64,000 nt of DNA, taken from assembly GCF_002940205.1 (NCBI RefSeq), contig NZ_MDSK01000019.1, positions 1-64,000 of the forward strand, read 5' to 3'. Below are positions 29,201-36,985 of the stretch, one piece after another. Source of the DNA: Xanthomonas arboricola pv. guizotiae (lineage in GTDB: Bacteria > Pseudomonadota > Gammaproteobacteria > Xanthomonadales > Xanthomonadaceae). A program made the position numbers and the translations under genes. The stretch's first letter is position 1. Each line of letters starts with the position of its first letter. The notes under the pieces are model-generated. The model was not told the origin of the DNA. It saw only the letters and a program-made list of their open reading frames with translations, and did no database searches.

Positions 29201-30187
29201 CTCGAAACGGTATTGCTGGTGGCGCAGCGCATGCCTGACCACCGAGGACACCTGCGCGAACAGCGCATGCACCGGCTGCTGCGGATCCATTTTCAGGCGC
29301 AGCGAGATCACGTTGGCCACCAGGCCTGCGGTCTGCCGGTAACGCGCATTGATGCGGCCGGTCACCGGCATGGCCAGCACCAGATCCTCGGCGCCGGTGC
29401 AACGGTAGTAATACGCGGCGATCAGCGAAATCAGCATCTGCGGCAGGCTGGCGCCGTAGTCCTTGCCGAGCGCGCGCAGCCGTACCACCTGCTGCGGCGA
29501 GAACTGTCCGGTGCCACGCAACAACCCGGTCGACAGGTGATTGCCCGGACGCGCCAGGGTCGCCGGCGGCGGCAGATCGGCCAGCTGCTGCATCCAGTAG
29601 CTACGGTCGCGCTGAAAACGATCGGAGTCGCGATACTGCTGTTCCAGCTCGATCAACGACAGCGCGCTGCCGTACTGCGCAGGCTCCGGCTCGCGGTCTT
29701 CTGCGTAGGCGTTATACAGCACCGCCATGCGCTGCATCATGATCGACGCGCAATAGCCATCCATCACCAGATGGCTGACGCATTGCACCCACATGTGATG
29801 GTCTTCGCCGAGGCGGAACACCGCGCAATGCCATAACGGCCCGTTCTGCAGATCTTCCGGCTTGCGGATTTCCTCGTCCACCCAATGCTCGGCGGCGTTG
29901 CGCGGGGACGGATCCCCGCTGACGTTGAAATACGGAATCGTGGCGGTGTATTCGGGCAGGATCACCTGATGCGGCACGCCGTCGTGCTCGGCGATGCATA
30001 GCCGCAGCGTGTCGAATTCGCGCGTCAGCTGCATGCTGGCGCGGATCAGCAGCTGCGGATCCAGCGGGCCGAACAGTTCCAGGGCTTCGGACAACATCAA
30101 GGTGTTGTCGGTATGCAACTTGCTGGCCACCCACAGGCCGCGTTGCGCTTTGGTCAGGGGAAACACGGGAGAGGCGTCGGTGTGCAT
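26204..30187 (-). CDS. Single-module EntF-like non-ribosomal peptide synthetase (C-A-T-TE), predicted glycine-activating
   Basis: A 1327-residue cytoplasmic synthetase. Condensation domain (about 8-440): SHLVMDG at 138-144, with Ser in place of the first His of HHxxxDG but the catalytic second His kept. Adenylation domain (about 460-945): YTSGSTGAPKG at 602-612, YRTGD, PNGKLDRR. Carrier: LGGDS with Ser990. Thioesterase (about 1050-1320): GWSLGG with Ser1123, Asp1150 and a His near 1286. The layout and length match EntF (serine). The ten specificity residues by alignment to GrsA are D648, I649, L652, Q691, L714, G716, L738, I746, W747, K936. DILQLGLIWK is a known glycine code. The start at 30187 is preferred because AGAAGG is 9 nt upstream. 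No partner synthetase is nearby. Confidence 0.93.
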   Translation of the reverse strand: MHTDASPVFPLTKAQRGLWVASKLHTDNTLMLSEALELFGPLDPQLLIRASMQLTREFDTLRLCIAEHDGVPHQVILPEYTATIPYFNVSGDPSPRNAAEHWVDEEIRKPEDLQNGPLWHCAVFRLGEDHHMWVQCVSHLVMDGYCASIMMQRMAVLYNAYAEDREPEPAQYGSALSLIELEQQYRDSDRFQRDRSYWMQQLADLPPPATLARPGNHLSTGLLRGTGQFSPQQVVRLRALGKDYGASLPQMLISLIAAYYYRCTGAEDLVLAMPVTGRINARYRQTAGLVANVISLRLKMDPQQPVHALFAQVSSVVRHALRHQQYRFEDVRRDLGMFGIDQKFARLAVNIEAFDYAMRFGQAYSMPHNLSNGPADDLTVFCYERGDGAALRFDLDANPALYDSDELAEHCRRLTHLADAVLADPECALGQIDVLGDAERRRLLHTWNATAAPLPEPATLLHGMLQRAELMPAAVVVQYDNRTLDYATLCELASRIAAQWAADGVRPGDVVAIALPRGEQLLVALLAVMWSGAAYLPLDPESPAARNRQMLNDSGAIALVCEPALCERYLLGGMVWLDPRPAVLPAAIAPLVTPDGTAYVLYTSGSTGAPKGVEISHRNLFNFLHAMEHELALRPRDRVLAVTTITFDIAGLELYLPLLVGARVVIAPAGITHDPRSLSRLIAQEQISVVQATPSLWRILLANQDLALDRIHALVGGEALVPELATQLLSRVGRLTQLYGPTETTIWSTIMPLQLTDAAAPPIGRPLLNTRVYVLDAQRQPLPTGAIGELYIGGAGVAKGYRGKRVLTSERFMRDPFADNGSTMYRTGDRVRQRRDGMLEFIGRADAQLKIRGHRVEPAEIENALLLHSQVAQAVVVGHRDGDHDALQLLAYVVGKHGATPTPEVLRAHLQQRLPASMIPSLWVPLQALPLTPNGKLDRRALPSPGALPQRAHVAPRDALEQQLAAMLQDVLGIEVVGVEDNFFELGGDSLRAAEMAARFPQTFGVELPLGTLFHAPTIAGLAEVIKRNAQIPNDPLGVLLPLRAGSPGTPPLFCIHPMVGLGWSYLTLLGQLDPQWPVYALQSPGLSDPQHRPESIEAIARDYLARLRTVQPQGPYRLIGWSLGGLIAHAITAELHALGEEVELLAMLDSYPHLEQAASLPESESVRASVHALGLHPAHGQPMPTTVAELASLLCDHYGLNELPAVRQLLEQRPTLLDDMGGMTQHHLHLARRHRPKPLDQDVVFVEASVRMTSGGDDTVWVDYRPQAWRPYVRNLQLHVLDSDHHSMLSSTHSATLSALLHAATAKAAQRAGSIATASDGVAEYA

Positions 30188-30405
30188 TGCGTGCATCCTT
30201 CTTATGTGGCGCGCAGTCGCCCGGAGCGCCGTGTCCGCAACGCGGTCAACGGGACGCCGGATCAGCACCTGGCTAAACGTGAGGTAGGAGACACCGACGA
30301 CCGCCAGCGCATACCGGTGATAGACGATGGGAACGCACAAAGGGAACGCACCACGAAGCGACGTGCAGCGTCGACACAATGACGTGCAACGACTTTGCTA
30401 AAAGC

Positions 30406-30423
30406 ACTTGTTTACCGACAAGT
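30406..30423. promoter_or_regulatory. Operator-like dyad upstream of the NRPS gene
   Basis: ACTTGT-TTACCG-ACAAGT is a perfect 6-bp inverted repeat with a 6-bp spacer, 219 bp before the NRPS start. An overlapping TTGTTTA/TAAACAA pair (30408-30414, 30424-30430) makes the dyad longer but shifted. It lies in the AT-rich stretch and is a candidate regulator site. No matching regulator gene is next to it. Confidence 0.4.
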
Positions 30424-30664
30424 TAAACAAACACTAACAATTAGCCAGCGCGATAAACCGTGCAAAAATCACGAATTCCGCGTTGCCCGCAAAAAAAAAT
30501 TACCGAAGTGTGATTTCAACTAGTGTTCTTTATGCATACGTCCACAGACTGCATTTTCCCGCTTCTGCGCGCTCCGGAGCAGACCGCCGTGCATCGCAGC
30601 GCAACTGGCGAAGGCTTTTTTCCGGGAATTTTGCACGGTCTGCGGCGCCCAAGGCTGCATGCAC

Positions 30665-30690
30665 CAAGACCACTGCATGCAGCGGTCTTG
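30665..30690 (+). terminator. Terminator-like hairpin in the NRPS-speA gap
   Basis: CAAGACC (30665-30671) pairs with GGTCTTG (30684-30690), followed by ATTTTATT on the plus strand. The loop contains the palindrome CTGCATGCAG. No plus-strand gene is known to end here, so it could terminate an unannotated transcript or be a regulatory structure. Confidence 0.4.
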
Positions 30691-31068
30691 ATTTTATTGC
30701 GTTGCAGGCACAACCATTTGCAACTCAGTGATTCCCTCAAATCCCCGACTGCAACCGTGCGCTCATACGACGGTTAACTGATTGCCACTGCGACGCTGCG
30801 TCGATCACGCATGCACAGGCAGTGCTGCTTGCCTGGTCCTGGCGGAGCGCAGCGTGTTGGTCGTCGCACGCCGTCGCCGGGGGCAACACGTTACCGGGCT
30901 CGGCAGGGCGCGCAAAAGTCATGGCGTCCGCCAATGGCGCGGGGTTCGGATGCTGAGCCACGCCGCATTACGGCCGCACAGCGGTGCTGCGGGCCGTCTC
31001 GTCAATGCATTGCGCGCGAAGGTGAAACAGAATGGCGCGCCACGGCCCCGGCCGCAGCGCGCAGTGCC

Positions 31069-32955
31069 TCAGCCCAACGGTTCGTCGGACAGATAGGTGT
31101 AACCGGTCAACCCTGCTTCCAGCGCATCGCTCAGTTCCTGAGCGCGCTCGGGCGGTAGCTGCGCGGCGGCGATACGCTCGGCATAGGTGGCACGCAGCGT
31201 GTCCAGCTGATAGCCCACGTAGTCCAGCATCACATCGGTGGTATCGCCGCGGCGCTGCTGCGCGATGCGATAGCCATCGCCGTCCACGGCCACTTCCACC
31301 GCATCGGTATCGCCGAACAGGTTATGGATATCGCCCAGGATTTCCTGGTAGGCACCGACCAGGAAGAAACCGATGCGATAACTCTCACCCGGATTCAGCG
31401 TGTGCAGCGGCATCGAGCTGTCCAGGCTTTCGTTCTCGACGTAGGTCTTGACCATGCCGTCGGAGTCGCAGGTCATGTCGGCGATGATGCCGCGCCGCTG
31501 CGGCGCTTCGTTCAAGCGCTCGATCGGCACGATCGGGAACACCTGATCGATCGCCCATACATCCGGAATCGACTCGAACACGCTGAAGTTGACGAAGTAC
31601 TTGTCGACCAGCCGCTCGTTGAGCTCGTCCAGCACCGGGCGATGGCTCTTCTCGTCGAAGCTCAGGCGTGCACGCACGCCATGCGCGATCGCATAGAACA
31701 GGTCGTCGATGCGCGCGCGGTGGGTCAGGTCGATCTGGCCCAGTGCGTACGCACTCAAGCCTTCGGCATGGAAGTGCTGCGCCTCCTGGAACAGCTCCAC
31801 CGCCGGGCGCACGTCGAGCTCGTCATGGATCTCGCGCAGGTGGCGGATCGCTGCCGGCTCGTCGGCGTGCGCGTCCGGCACGCGGCCTTCCGGCGCCTGC
31901 TCCACTTCGGACACGTTGGCGATCAACACTGCGTGGTGGGCAGTCATCGCGCGGCCGCATTCGGTGACGATGCGCGGCGGGGTCAGTCCATGCTCTTCGC
32001 AGGCGCTGGCCAGCGGCTGCACGATGTTGCTGGCGTAGGAATGCAGGCCGTAGTTGATCGAGCAATAGCTGCGCGAGCGCGTGCCTTCGTAATCGATGCC
32101 CAGGCCGCCGCCGACATCCACATGGCTGATCCTGGCGCCCAGCCGCGACAGCTCCACGAAGTAGCGCGTGGCCTCGCGCATGCCGTTGGCGATGTCGCGC
32201 ACGTTGGAGATCTGCGAGCCCATGTGGAAATGCAGCAGCTGCAGGCTGTCGGCGTACTCGGTGTCGCGCAGGGTCTTCCACAGATCCAGCACCTGCCGTG
32301 GCGACAACCCGAACTTGGCCTTGTCGCCACCGCTGTTCTGCCACTTGCCCGCGCCCAGCGAGGCCAGGCGCATGCGCACGCCCAGGCCCGGCTTGACGTC
32401 CAGCGCGCGCGCCTCCTCCAGCACCAGCTTCAGCTCGGAGGGCTTTTCGATGACGATGAAGGTCTGCAGGCCGAGCTTGCGGCCGATCAGCGCCAGGCGG
32501 ATGTATTCGCGGTCCTTGTAGCCATTGCAGACGATCAGCCCGCCCGGACGCGACAGCGCCAGCACCGCCATCAGCTCCGGCTTGCTGCCCGCTTCCAGAC
32601 CGAAGCCGTCGCCGTGGTGGCTGGCCAGCGTGCCGGCCACGCCACGGTGCTGGTTGACCTTGATCGGGTACACGGCCGTGTAGCCGCCGGCGTAGTCCCA
32701 TTCGGACTGCGCCTGCGCGAACGCGGCCTGCAGCTTGCCCAGGCGCTGGCCCAGGATGTCCGGGAAACGCACCAGCAGCGGCAGCTTGGCGCCGGCTGCG
32801 CGCGCGGCATCCACCACCTCGGGCAACGACACCGACGGACCGTCGCTGGTCGGCGTGACCACCACATGTCCGGCGTCGTTCACATCGAAATACCCGTCGG
32901 CCCAATGCGGGATCGAATAGGTCTTGCGGGCTTGGTCGAGGGACCAATCGCTCAT
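31069..32955 (-). CDS. speA: Biosynthetic arginine decarboxylase
   Basis: PLP-dependent decarboxylase converting arginine to agmatine for polyamine synthesis. The 628-residue protein has a fold III alanine-racemase-like barrel with the PLP lysine in YPIKVNQ, the LHFHMGSQI and HVDVGGGLGIDYEG segments, and a C-terminal beta domain with MTCDSDG. The length matches the SpeA family. The start at 32955 opens on MSDWSLDQARKTY. It is divergent from speE; the 233 bp between them hold a structured intergenic repeat. Confidence 0.96.
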   Translation of the reverse strand: MSDWSLDQARKTYSIPHWADGYFDVNDAGHVVVTPTSDGPSVSLPEVVDAARAAGAKLPLLVRFPDILGQRLGKLQAAFAQAQSEWDYAGGYTAVYPIKVNQHRGVAGTLASHHGDGFGLEAGSKPELMAVLALSRPGGLIVCNGYKDREYIRLALIGRKLGLQTFIVIEKPSELKLVLEEARALDVKPGLGVRMRLASLGAGKWQNSGGDKAKFGLSPRQVLDLWKTLRDTEYADSLQLLHFHMGSQISNVRDIANGMREATRYFVELSRLGARISHVDVGGGLGIDYEGTRSRSYCSINYGLHSYASNIVQPLASACEEHGLTPPRIVTECGRAMTAHHAVLIANVSEVEQAPEGRVPDAHADEPAAIRHLREIHDELDVRPAVELFQEAQHFHAEGLSAYALGQIDLTHRARIDDLFYAIAHGVRARLSFDEKSHRPVLDELNERLVDKYFVNFSVFESIPDVWAIDQVFPIVPIERLNEAPQRRGIIADMTCDSDGMVKTYVENESLDSSMPLHTLNPGESYRIGFFLVGAYQEILGDIHNLFGDTDAVEVAVDGDGYRIAQQRRGDTTDVMLDYVGYQLDTLRATYAERIAAAQLPPERAQELSDALEAGLTGYTYLSDEPLG

Positions 32956-33107
32956 TTCGCTGACTCGGCTGGGGCAAAAAGGGCGTGAAGTGTAACGCCT
33001 GGCACGCGCAGGGTCCGTTACAATCCGCGCCGACTTCACGCCCTGCTCCGGTTGGAGCGGGGTGGAATGCGGGTTCGGCCGCCGCGCAGTTTGACTGCGC
33101 GCGACTG

Positions 33108-33158
33108 CGCCCGACCCTCATCCGGCGCTACGCGCCACCTTCTCCCGGTGGGAGAAGG
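33108..33158 (+). repeat. Double-hairpin intergenic repeat, copy 1
   Basis: Starts CGCCCGACCCTCATCCG, then hairpin GGCGC-TAC-GCGCC (33124-33136), then hairpin CCTTCTCCC-GGT-GGGAGAAGG (33138-33158). It lies 30 bp before the speE start codon. The same element in reverse is at 57256-57307. Confidence 0.8.
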
Positions 33159-33188
33159 GACAGCTTCCCCTTCTTTTTAGGACTTTGC

Positions 33189-34046
33189 ATGAGCGCCAAC
33201 GACAACTGGTACATCGAACACTTCCAGCCCACCGGCTCGGCGATCGGCTTCCGCATCAGCGGCAAGCTGGACGAGGTGCAGTCCCCGTTCCAGAAGATCG
33301 AGATCTACCAGACCACCGACTGGGGCAAGCTGATGCTGATCGACGGCGCGGTGATGCTGACCAGCCGCGACAATTTCTTCTACCACGAGATGATCAGCCA
33401 CCCGGCGCTGTTCACCCACGCCGCACCCAAGCGCGTGGTGATCATCGGCGGCGGCGACTGCGGCACCCTGCGCGAGGTGCTCAAGCACCCGGGCGTGGAA
33501 AGCGCCACCCAGTGCGACATCGACGAGCAGGTCACCCGCATGTCGGAGAAGTATTTCCCCGAGCTGTGCGATTCCAACCACGATGCGCGTGCCGAGTTGC
33601 TGTTCGACGACGGCGTGGCCTACATGGCCAACTGCCCGGCCGGCAGCGTGGACATCGTGATCGTCGATTCCACCGACCCGGTCGGTCCGGCCGAGGGCCT
33701 GTTCAACAAGGCCTTCTACGCGAGCTGCTTCAAGGCATTGAAGGACGACGGCATCCTGGTGCAGCAGTCCGAATCGCCGCTGGCGCTGCTGGAGCTGATC
33801 AAGGAAATGCGTACCGAAATGGGCAAGGCCGGCTTCCAGTCGTTCAAGACCCTGCCGTTCCCGCAGCCGTGCTACCCGACCGGCTGGTGGAGCGTGACCA
33901 TGGCCAGCAAGCAGGCCAACGCCGATTTCGCCTTCCGCCAGGACGCTGCGCAGGCCAAGGGCTTCGAGACGCAGTACTACACCGCGCACCTGCATACCGG
34001 CGTGCTGGTCGCACCGCCGTTCGTGGCCAAGGCGCTGGGCGAGTAA
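33189..34046 (+). CDS. speE: Spermidine synthase
   Basis: Transfers aminopropyl from decarboxylated S-adenosylmethionine to putrescine. The 285-residue protein has the family core: YQTTDWGKLMLIDGAVMLTSRDNFFYHEM, the nucleotide loop VVIIGGGDCGTLRE, and DSTDPVGPAEGLF for the active-site loop with catalytic aspartate. The ATG at 33189 opens on MSANDNWYIEHF; upstream codons in frame lie in the repeat element. Divergent from speA, so both polyamine genes share one control region. A GC hairpin follows the gene. Confidence 0.96.
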   Translation: MSANDNWYIEHFQPTGSAIGFRISGKLDEVQSPFQKIEIYQTTDWGKLMLIDGAVMLTSRDNFFYHEMISHPALFTHAAPKRVVIIGGGDCGTLREVLKHPGVESATQCDIDEQVTRMSEKYFPELCDSNHDARAELLFDDGVAYMANCPAGSVDIVIVDSTDPVGPAEGLFNKAFYASCFKALKDDGILVQQSESPLALLELIKEMRTEMGKAGFQSFKTLPFPQPCYPTGWWSVTMASKQANADFAFRQDAAQAKGFETQYYTAHLHTGVLVAPPFVAKALGE

Positions 34047-34065
34047 TCACGGCTCACGCACCGTA

Positions 34066-34095
34066 GCGCGCCGCCAGCGGATGCGGGCGGCGCGC
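34066..34095. terminator. 10-bp GC hairpin between speE and the PH-SHOCT gene
   Basis: GCGCGCCGCC (34066-34075) and GGCGGCGCGC (34086-34095) are perfect complements between convergent genes. There is no U-tract. Confidence 0.55.
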
Positions 34096-34134
34096 CAGTA
34101 ATCACGGCCAGGCCAGGCAACTGTGCCGAGCGCC

Positions 34135-34746
34135 CTACAACCGCGCCAGCACCTCGGCTTTCTTGGCGTCGAACTCTTCCTGGGTCACCAGTCCCGCATC
34201 CAGCAGCTGCCTGAGCTTGCTCAGCACCTGGATCGGATCGTCCGCGGCCGCTGCCGTGTTCGGCGGTGACGAGGACGCGCTGCCCTGCGCGGTGGGTGCG
34301 TGCACCACCACGCCACCTGCCGATGCGCGCAACTTGTCGAACTCCAGCTGCTGGCGCTTTTCGTAGGCCGATTCCTCCACCTGCTGCGCATAGGCGTAGA
34401 CCCGCCGCGCCTGCTTCTTGGGCAGGCTGTCGATGGACAGGTAGCCGCCTTGCGTGGTGCGGCACATGATCGTCGCTCCCAGCATCTGCTCGCTCATGTG
34501 CACGTCGAGCACCTCGCGCCAGGGGACATCGCGAAACGTCATCCCGAACAGCGTGGGGTGCACCACGATGAATCTGCGAGTGGTCAGCACCACCGCGGCC
34601 GGCGACAGGTTCACCACCATTTTCTTCTGCACTGCGATGTACTCGACCTGCTCGTCCCGCGTCAGCAGCTCGTTCACCTTGGGCAGGATCTTGCCCACGG
34701 CCACCGGATCCTGCTCATCGGTCGGGAATTGCGTAAAGACCTCCAT
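34135..34746 (-). CDS. PH-like domain protein with C-terminal SHOCT domain
   Basis: A 203-residue cytoplasmic protein. Residues about 25-130 look like a bacterial PH domain (LTRDEQVEYIAVQKKMVVNLSPAAVVLTTRRF, VPWREVLDVHM). A Ser/Ala-rich linker follows, and the C-terminal IQVLSKLRQLLDAGLVTQEEFDAKKAEVL is a clear SHOCT motif. Such proteins often sit at membranes or act as accessory factors, and the function is unknown. The start at 34746 is the first ATG that begins the compact fold (MEVFTQFPTDEQD). It converges on speE. Confidence 0.85.
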   Translation of the reverse strand: MEVFTQFPTDEQDPVAVGKILPKVNELLTRDEQVEYIAVQKKMVVNLSPAAVVLTTRRFIVVHPTLFGMTFRDVPWREVLDVHMSEQMLGATIMCRTTQGGYLSIDSLPKKQARRVYAYAQQVEESAYEKRQQLEFDKLRASAGGVVVHAPTAQGSASSSPPNTAAAADDPIQVLSKLRQLLDAGLVTQEEFDAKKAEVLARL

Positions 34747-34885
34747 ACCTTCCTCGTCGTGATTACTTGCGCCGCAGCGTTGTCTTGTATGACACCACAT
34801 CCGTGCCTTCGTGGTCCCGATCAGCGTTCCGACCAAGCGTGCGCAGTACCGGATCACTGAGCGCTTCATACAGCCCCAACGGCAA

Positions 34886-34911
34886 CAAGGCGGATGTCGC
34901 CATCCGCCTTG
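34886..34911 (-). terminator. Terminator hairpin after the outer-membrane protein gene
   Basis: CAAGGCGGATG (34886-34896) pairs with CATCCGCCTTG (34901-34911) with a 4-nt loop, 31 bp past the stop of the minus-strand barrel gene. On that strand the stem is followed by TTGCCGTT. Confidence 0.65.
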
Positions 34912-34942
34912 CTGTGTGCACAACGCTGGTTTTATCGCCGAC

Positions 34943-35752
34943 TCAGAAGCGGACTTCGGCGCCGACGCTCAGCACTTCGGCACGATTGATGGTGATGTCT
35001 TCGTAGTCGTCGTAGTACTCGTCGGCGTACAGGTAGTTGGTATAGAGGGCGCTCAGACTGAAATGCTTTCCGATATCCACACCGAGGCCCGCACCCAGAT
35101 ATGCGCCGTAGACACGCTCGGTGTAATCCTCGCCTTTTGCCTCGCCGCCCCAATAGCCCGCGCGTACCAAGGCGAACACGGGGGTATTGCCGAAGTTGAA
35201 GCGCGCCGTTGCGCCGATGCTGCCGAAGTCCACTGTCGGAATGACGACAAAGCCATCCGCATCCCTCGAACCGTCGACTTTTCCGGTGGCCACTTCAATG
35301 CCGACCAGCGTGACCGGACCAGCACGCCAGCGGTAACCGACGTTGAAACCTGCCATGTCCTGCTTGTTGCCCTCGAACACCTTGGCGTCGCCGCCCTGCA
35401 CGCCCAAGAACATGCCGCTCTTGAGGCGCGGCTCTTGTTCGCGTGGTGCAGGCGCAACGTAGGCAGGCGTCGGTGCGGGCGGTGCCGCCACTGCAGGCGT
35501 CTGCGCCGTCACCGTGGTGAATCCGCCGGTCTCGCCGGCTGCACTGGCTTGCACTGTCGTCTGTCCTGCGGCGGTACCGTCCTGCGACGGGCCGGACGGT
35601 GGCGCTGCCGGTGCGGTGGCCCCCCAGGTGCCAGCCTGCTGCTTTTGCTGTTGCCGATAGGTGTCCCAGCCACGCGACAACGACTGCGCGGCCGCATCGG
35701 AGACGCAGCCCAGTGCCGTGCAGGCCAACAGCCATGTTGCGGTCCTTTTCAT
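34943..35752 (-). CDS. Predicted outer-membrane beta-barrel protein
   Basis: A 269-residue exported protein. A signal peptide (MKRTATWLLACTALGCVSDAAAQ) is followed by a Gln/Ala/Pro-rich low-complexity stretch (residues about 25-115) and then an 8-strand-type barrel of about 150 residues with alternating hydrophobic residues. GYRWRAGPVTLVGIEVATGKVDG and YGAYLGAGLGVDI are typical strand-turn patterns. It ends VGAEVRF, with the terminal Phe needed for outer-membrane insertion. Function is unknown; small Opa/OmpA-like proteins are the nearest picture. Start at 35752 chosen for the signal peptide. Confidence 0.8.
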   Translation of the reverse strand: MKRTATWLLACTALGCVSDAAAQSLSRGWDTYRQQQKQQAGTWGATAPAAPPSGPSQDGTAAGQTTVQASAAGETGGFTTVTAQTPAVAAPPAPTPAYVAPAPREQEPRLKSGMFLGVQGGDAKVFEGNKQDMAGFNVGYRWRAGPVTLVGIEVATGKVDGSRDADGFVVIPTVDFGSIGATARFNFGNTPVFALVRAGYWGGEAKGEDYTERVYGAYLGAGLGVDIGKHFSLSALYTNYLYADEYYDDYEDITINRAEVLSVGAEVRF

Positions 35753-36310
35753 CGCATTCCCCAATGAGTCGTCCTCCATCCTCCCCGCATCCATGCGCAC
35801 GCAGGCATGACCTGGCAGCGTCCGGAAGTGGCGCAGTTGCTGTCCCATTCGGGGGCTTTCCCAGCATCACCGGATCGTGCGCGTACTCGGCTTCAGGCAT
35901 CGTCCGCGTGGACGTGCCCGTACTGATGTGTGATGCAGCCCCCTGACCGCAGCCAGCACAGTGAGTCGAGTCTCAGTAGCTGTCAAGAAGGGCTGTGATC
36001 GCTGACTATCGGCGTGCGTGCCGCGCGGCCGGCCGCCCGATGAGCACTCCTGTAGGTACGGCGTGCCTCGCGCCCCACGCACGCTCGCTGCAGGCAGCGC
36101 ATCGTCTAGACATATCGACAAGATTGACCGCGGCTGACGCGGCAACCTATTGATTCTTCGATCCGTTCCACTCCCGGAACATTTCATTTTATTAACAAAT
36201 GTAATTTCAATACTCGCAAGTTCTAAAATTACCCGGCCCGATCCCTCGCGATCATCGTGAACCTGCCAGACGCGTGATTCCTCCGCGCCGCCAAGGTCCG
36301 GAGACTTGCC
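35753..36310. other. Divergent intergenic region with AT-rich segment
   Basis: 558 bp between the barrel gene and the kinase gene. From about 36165 to 36235 the sequence is markedly AT-rich (CATTTTATTAACAAATG) in an otherwise GC-rich window. It has an inverted pair GTAATTT (36201-36207) and AAATTAC (36226-36232), about 80 bp before the kinase start. Likely promoter or regulator binding region; no PIP-box was found. Confidence 0.45.
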
Positions 36311-36985
36311 ATGCATCACCAGCCGCTGGACACCTCCAGCCTGCAAATCGTCACGCCCGTGCTGCTCAAGCAGGGCACCCGGCTGCTCGAGCCCAACGTC
36401 TATCGCACGCATCTGGATGGGCAGCTGGCGGTGGTCAAGGACTACAGCCGCTACCGCCGTACGCTGCTGGCGCCGATTGCGCGGCTGATGGTGCGCCACG
36501 AGGCCAGAATGCTGCGGCAGCTGCAGGGCTGGCGCCATGCACCGGCCCTGCTCGGCACGCTCGGCGGCCTCGCGCTGGGCATGGAATTCATTCCCGGCGA
36601 CACGCTCAGCGCCAGCGCGGTGGTGGGGCAGGAGGTCTTCCAGCAATTGCAGCAGGCGCTGCGCCGGCTGCATGCGTTCGGCATCACCCATAACGATCTG
36701 CATGGCACCAATGTGGTGGTCAGTGCCGGCGTGCCGGTGCTGATCGATTTCACCTCGGCGTGGCGCTTCCCGCGCTGGCTGCGGCGCGGCACGCTGGCGC
36801 GTCAGCTGCAGCGCAGCGATGTGGCCAACTTCCAGAAAATGCGCCAGCGCCTGGCCGGGATCGCGCCGACCGTCGACGAGGCCGCACGCAGCGCCGAGCC
36901 GCGCTGGGTACGCACCATCCGCAGCAGCTGGAAGCGGCTGTATCGGCACCTGAAGCGCGATGCGCAGCCAACCGGGGCGGACTGA
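36311..36985 (+). CDS. RIO/WaaP-like small protein kinase
   Basis: A 224-residue kinase-fold protein, smaller than most protein kinases. Lys43 in VVKD is the likely ATP-binding lysine, Glu64 its helix-C partner. The catalytic loop is HNDLHGTNV (127-135), with Asp129 and Asn134, and the metal-binding motif reads DFTSA at 146-150 in place of DFG. This resembles RIO kinases and the Kdo/heptose kinases of LPS (WaaP family). The C-terminal 60 residues are basic. The gene stands alone behind an AT-rich promoter region. The substrate is not predictable from the sequence; LPS core or a protein are both possible. Confidence 0.8.
   Translation: MHHQPLDTSSLQIVTPVLLKQGTRLLEPNVYRTHLDGQLAVVKDYSRYRRTLLAPIARLMVRHEARMLRQLQGWRHAPALLGTLGGLALGMEFIPGDTLSASAVVGQEVFQQLQQALRRLHAFGITHNDLHGTNVVVSAGVPVLIDFTSAWRFPRWLRRGTLARQLQRSDVANFQKMRQRLAGIAPTVDEAARSAEPRWVRTIRSSWKRLYRHLKRDAQPTGAD

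Larger units (their letters stand above)
30188..31068. other. Long intergenic region upstream of the NRPS gene
   Basis: About 880 bp between the start of the NRPS gene and the end of speA. The part from 30380 to 30540 is AT-rich compared with the flanks and contains A-tracts and a dyad (30406-30423). CTGCATGCA occurs twice (30655-30663, 30673-30681). The short ORFs here have no family signature or ribosome site and I do not annotate them. Confidence 0.5.

Noticed and set aside
26126-29836. A 1236-codon open frame opposite the NRPS gene
   Set aside because: It is rich in Arg, Gln, His and Ala, lacks domains and lies fully antisense to a gene with clear motifs; GC-rich third positions keep the frame open.
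30483-30777. Small ORFs in the NRPS-speA gap
   Set aside because: No ribosome site, no conserved motif and overlapping frames; composition looks like non-coding.
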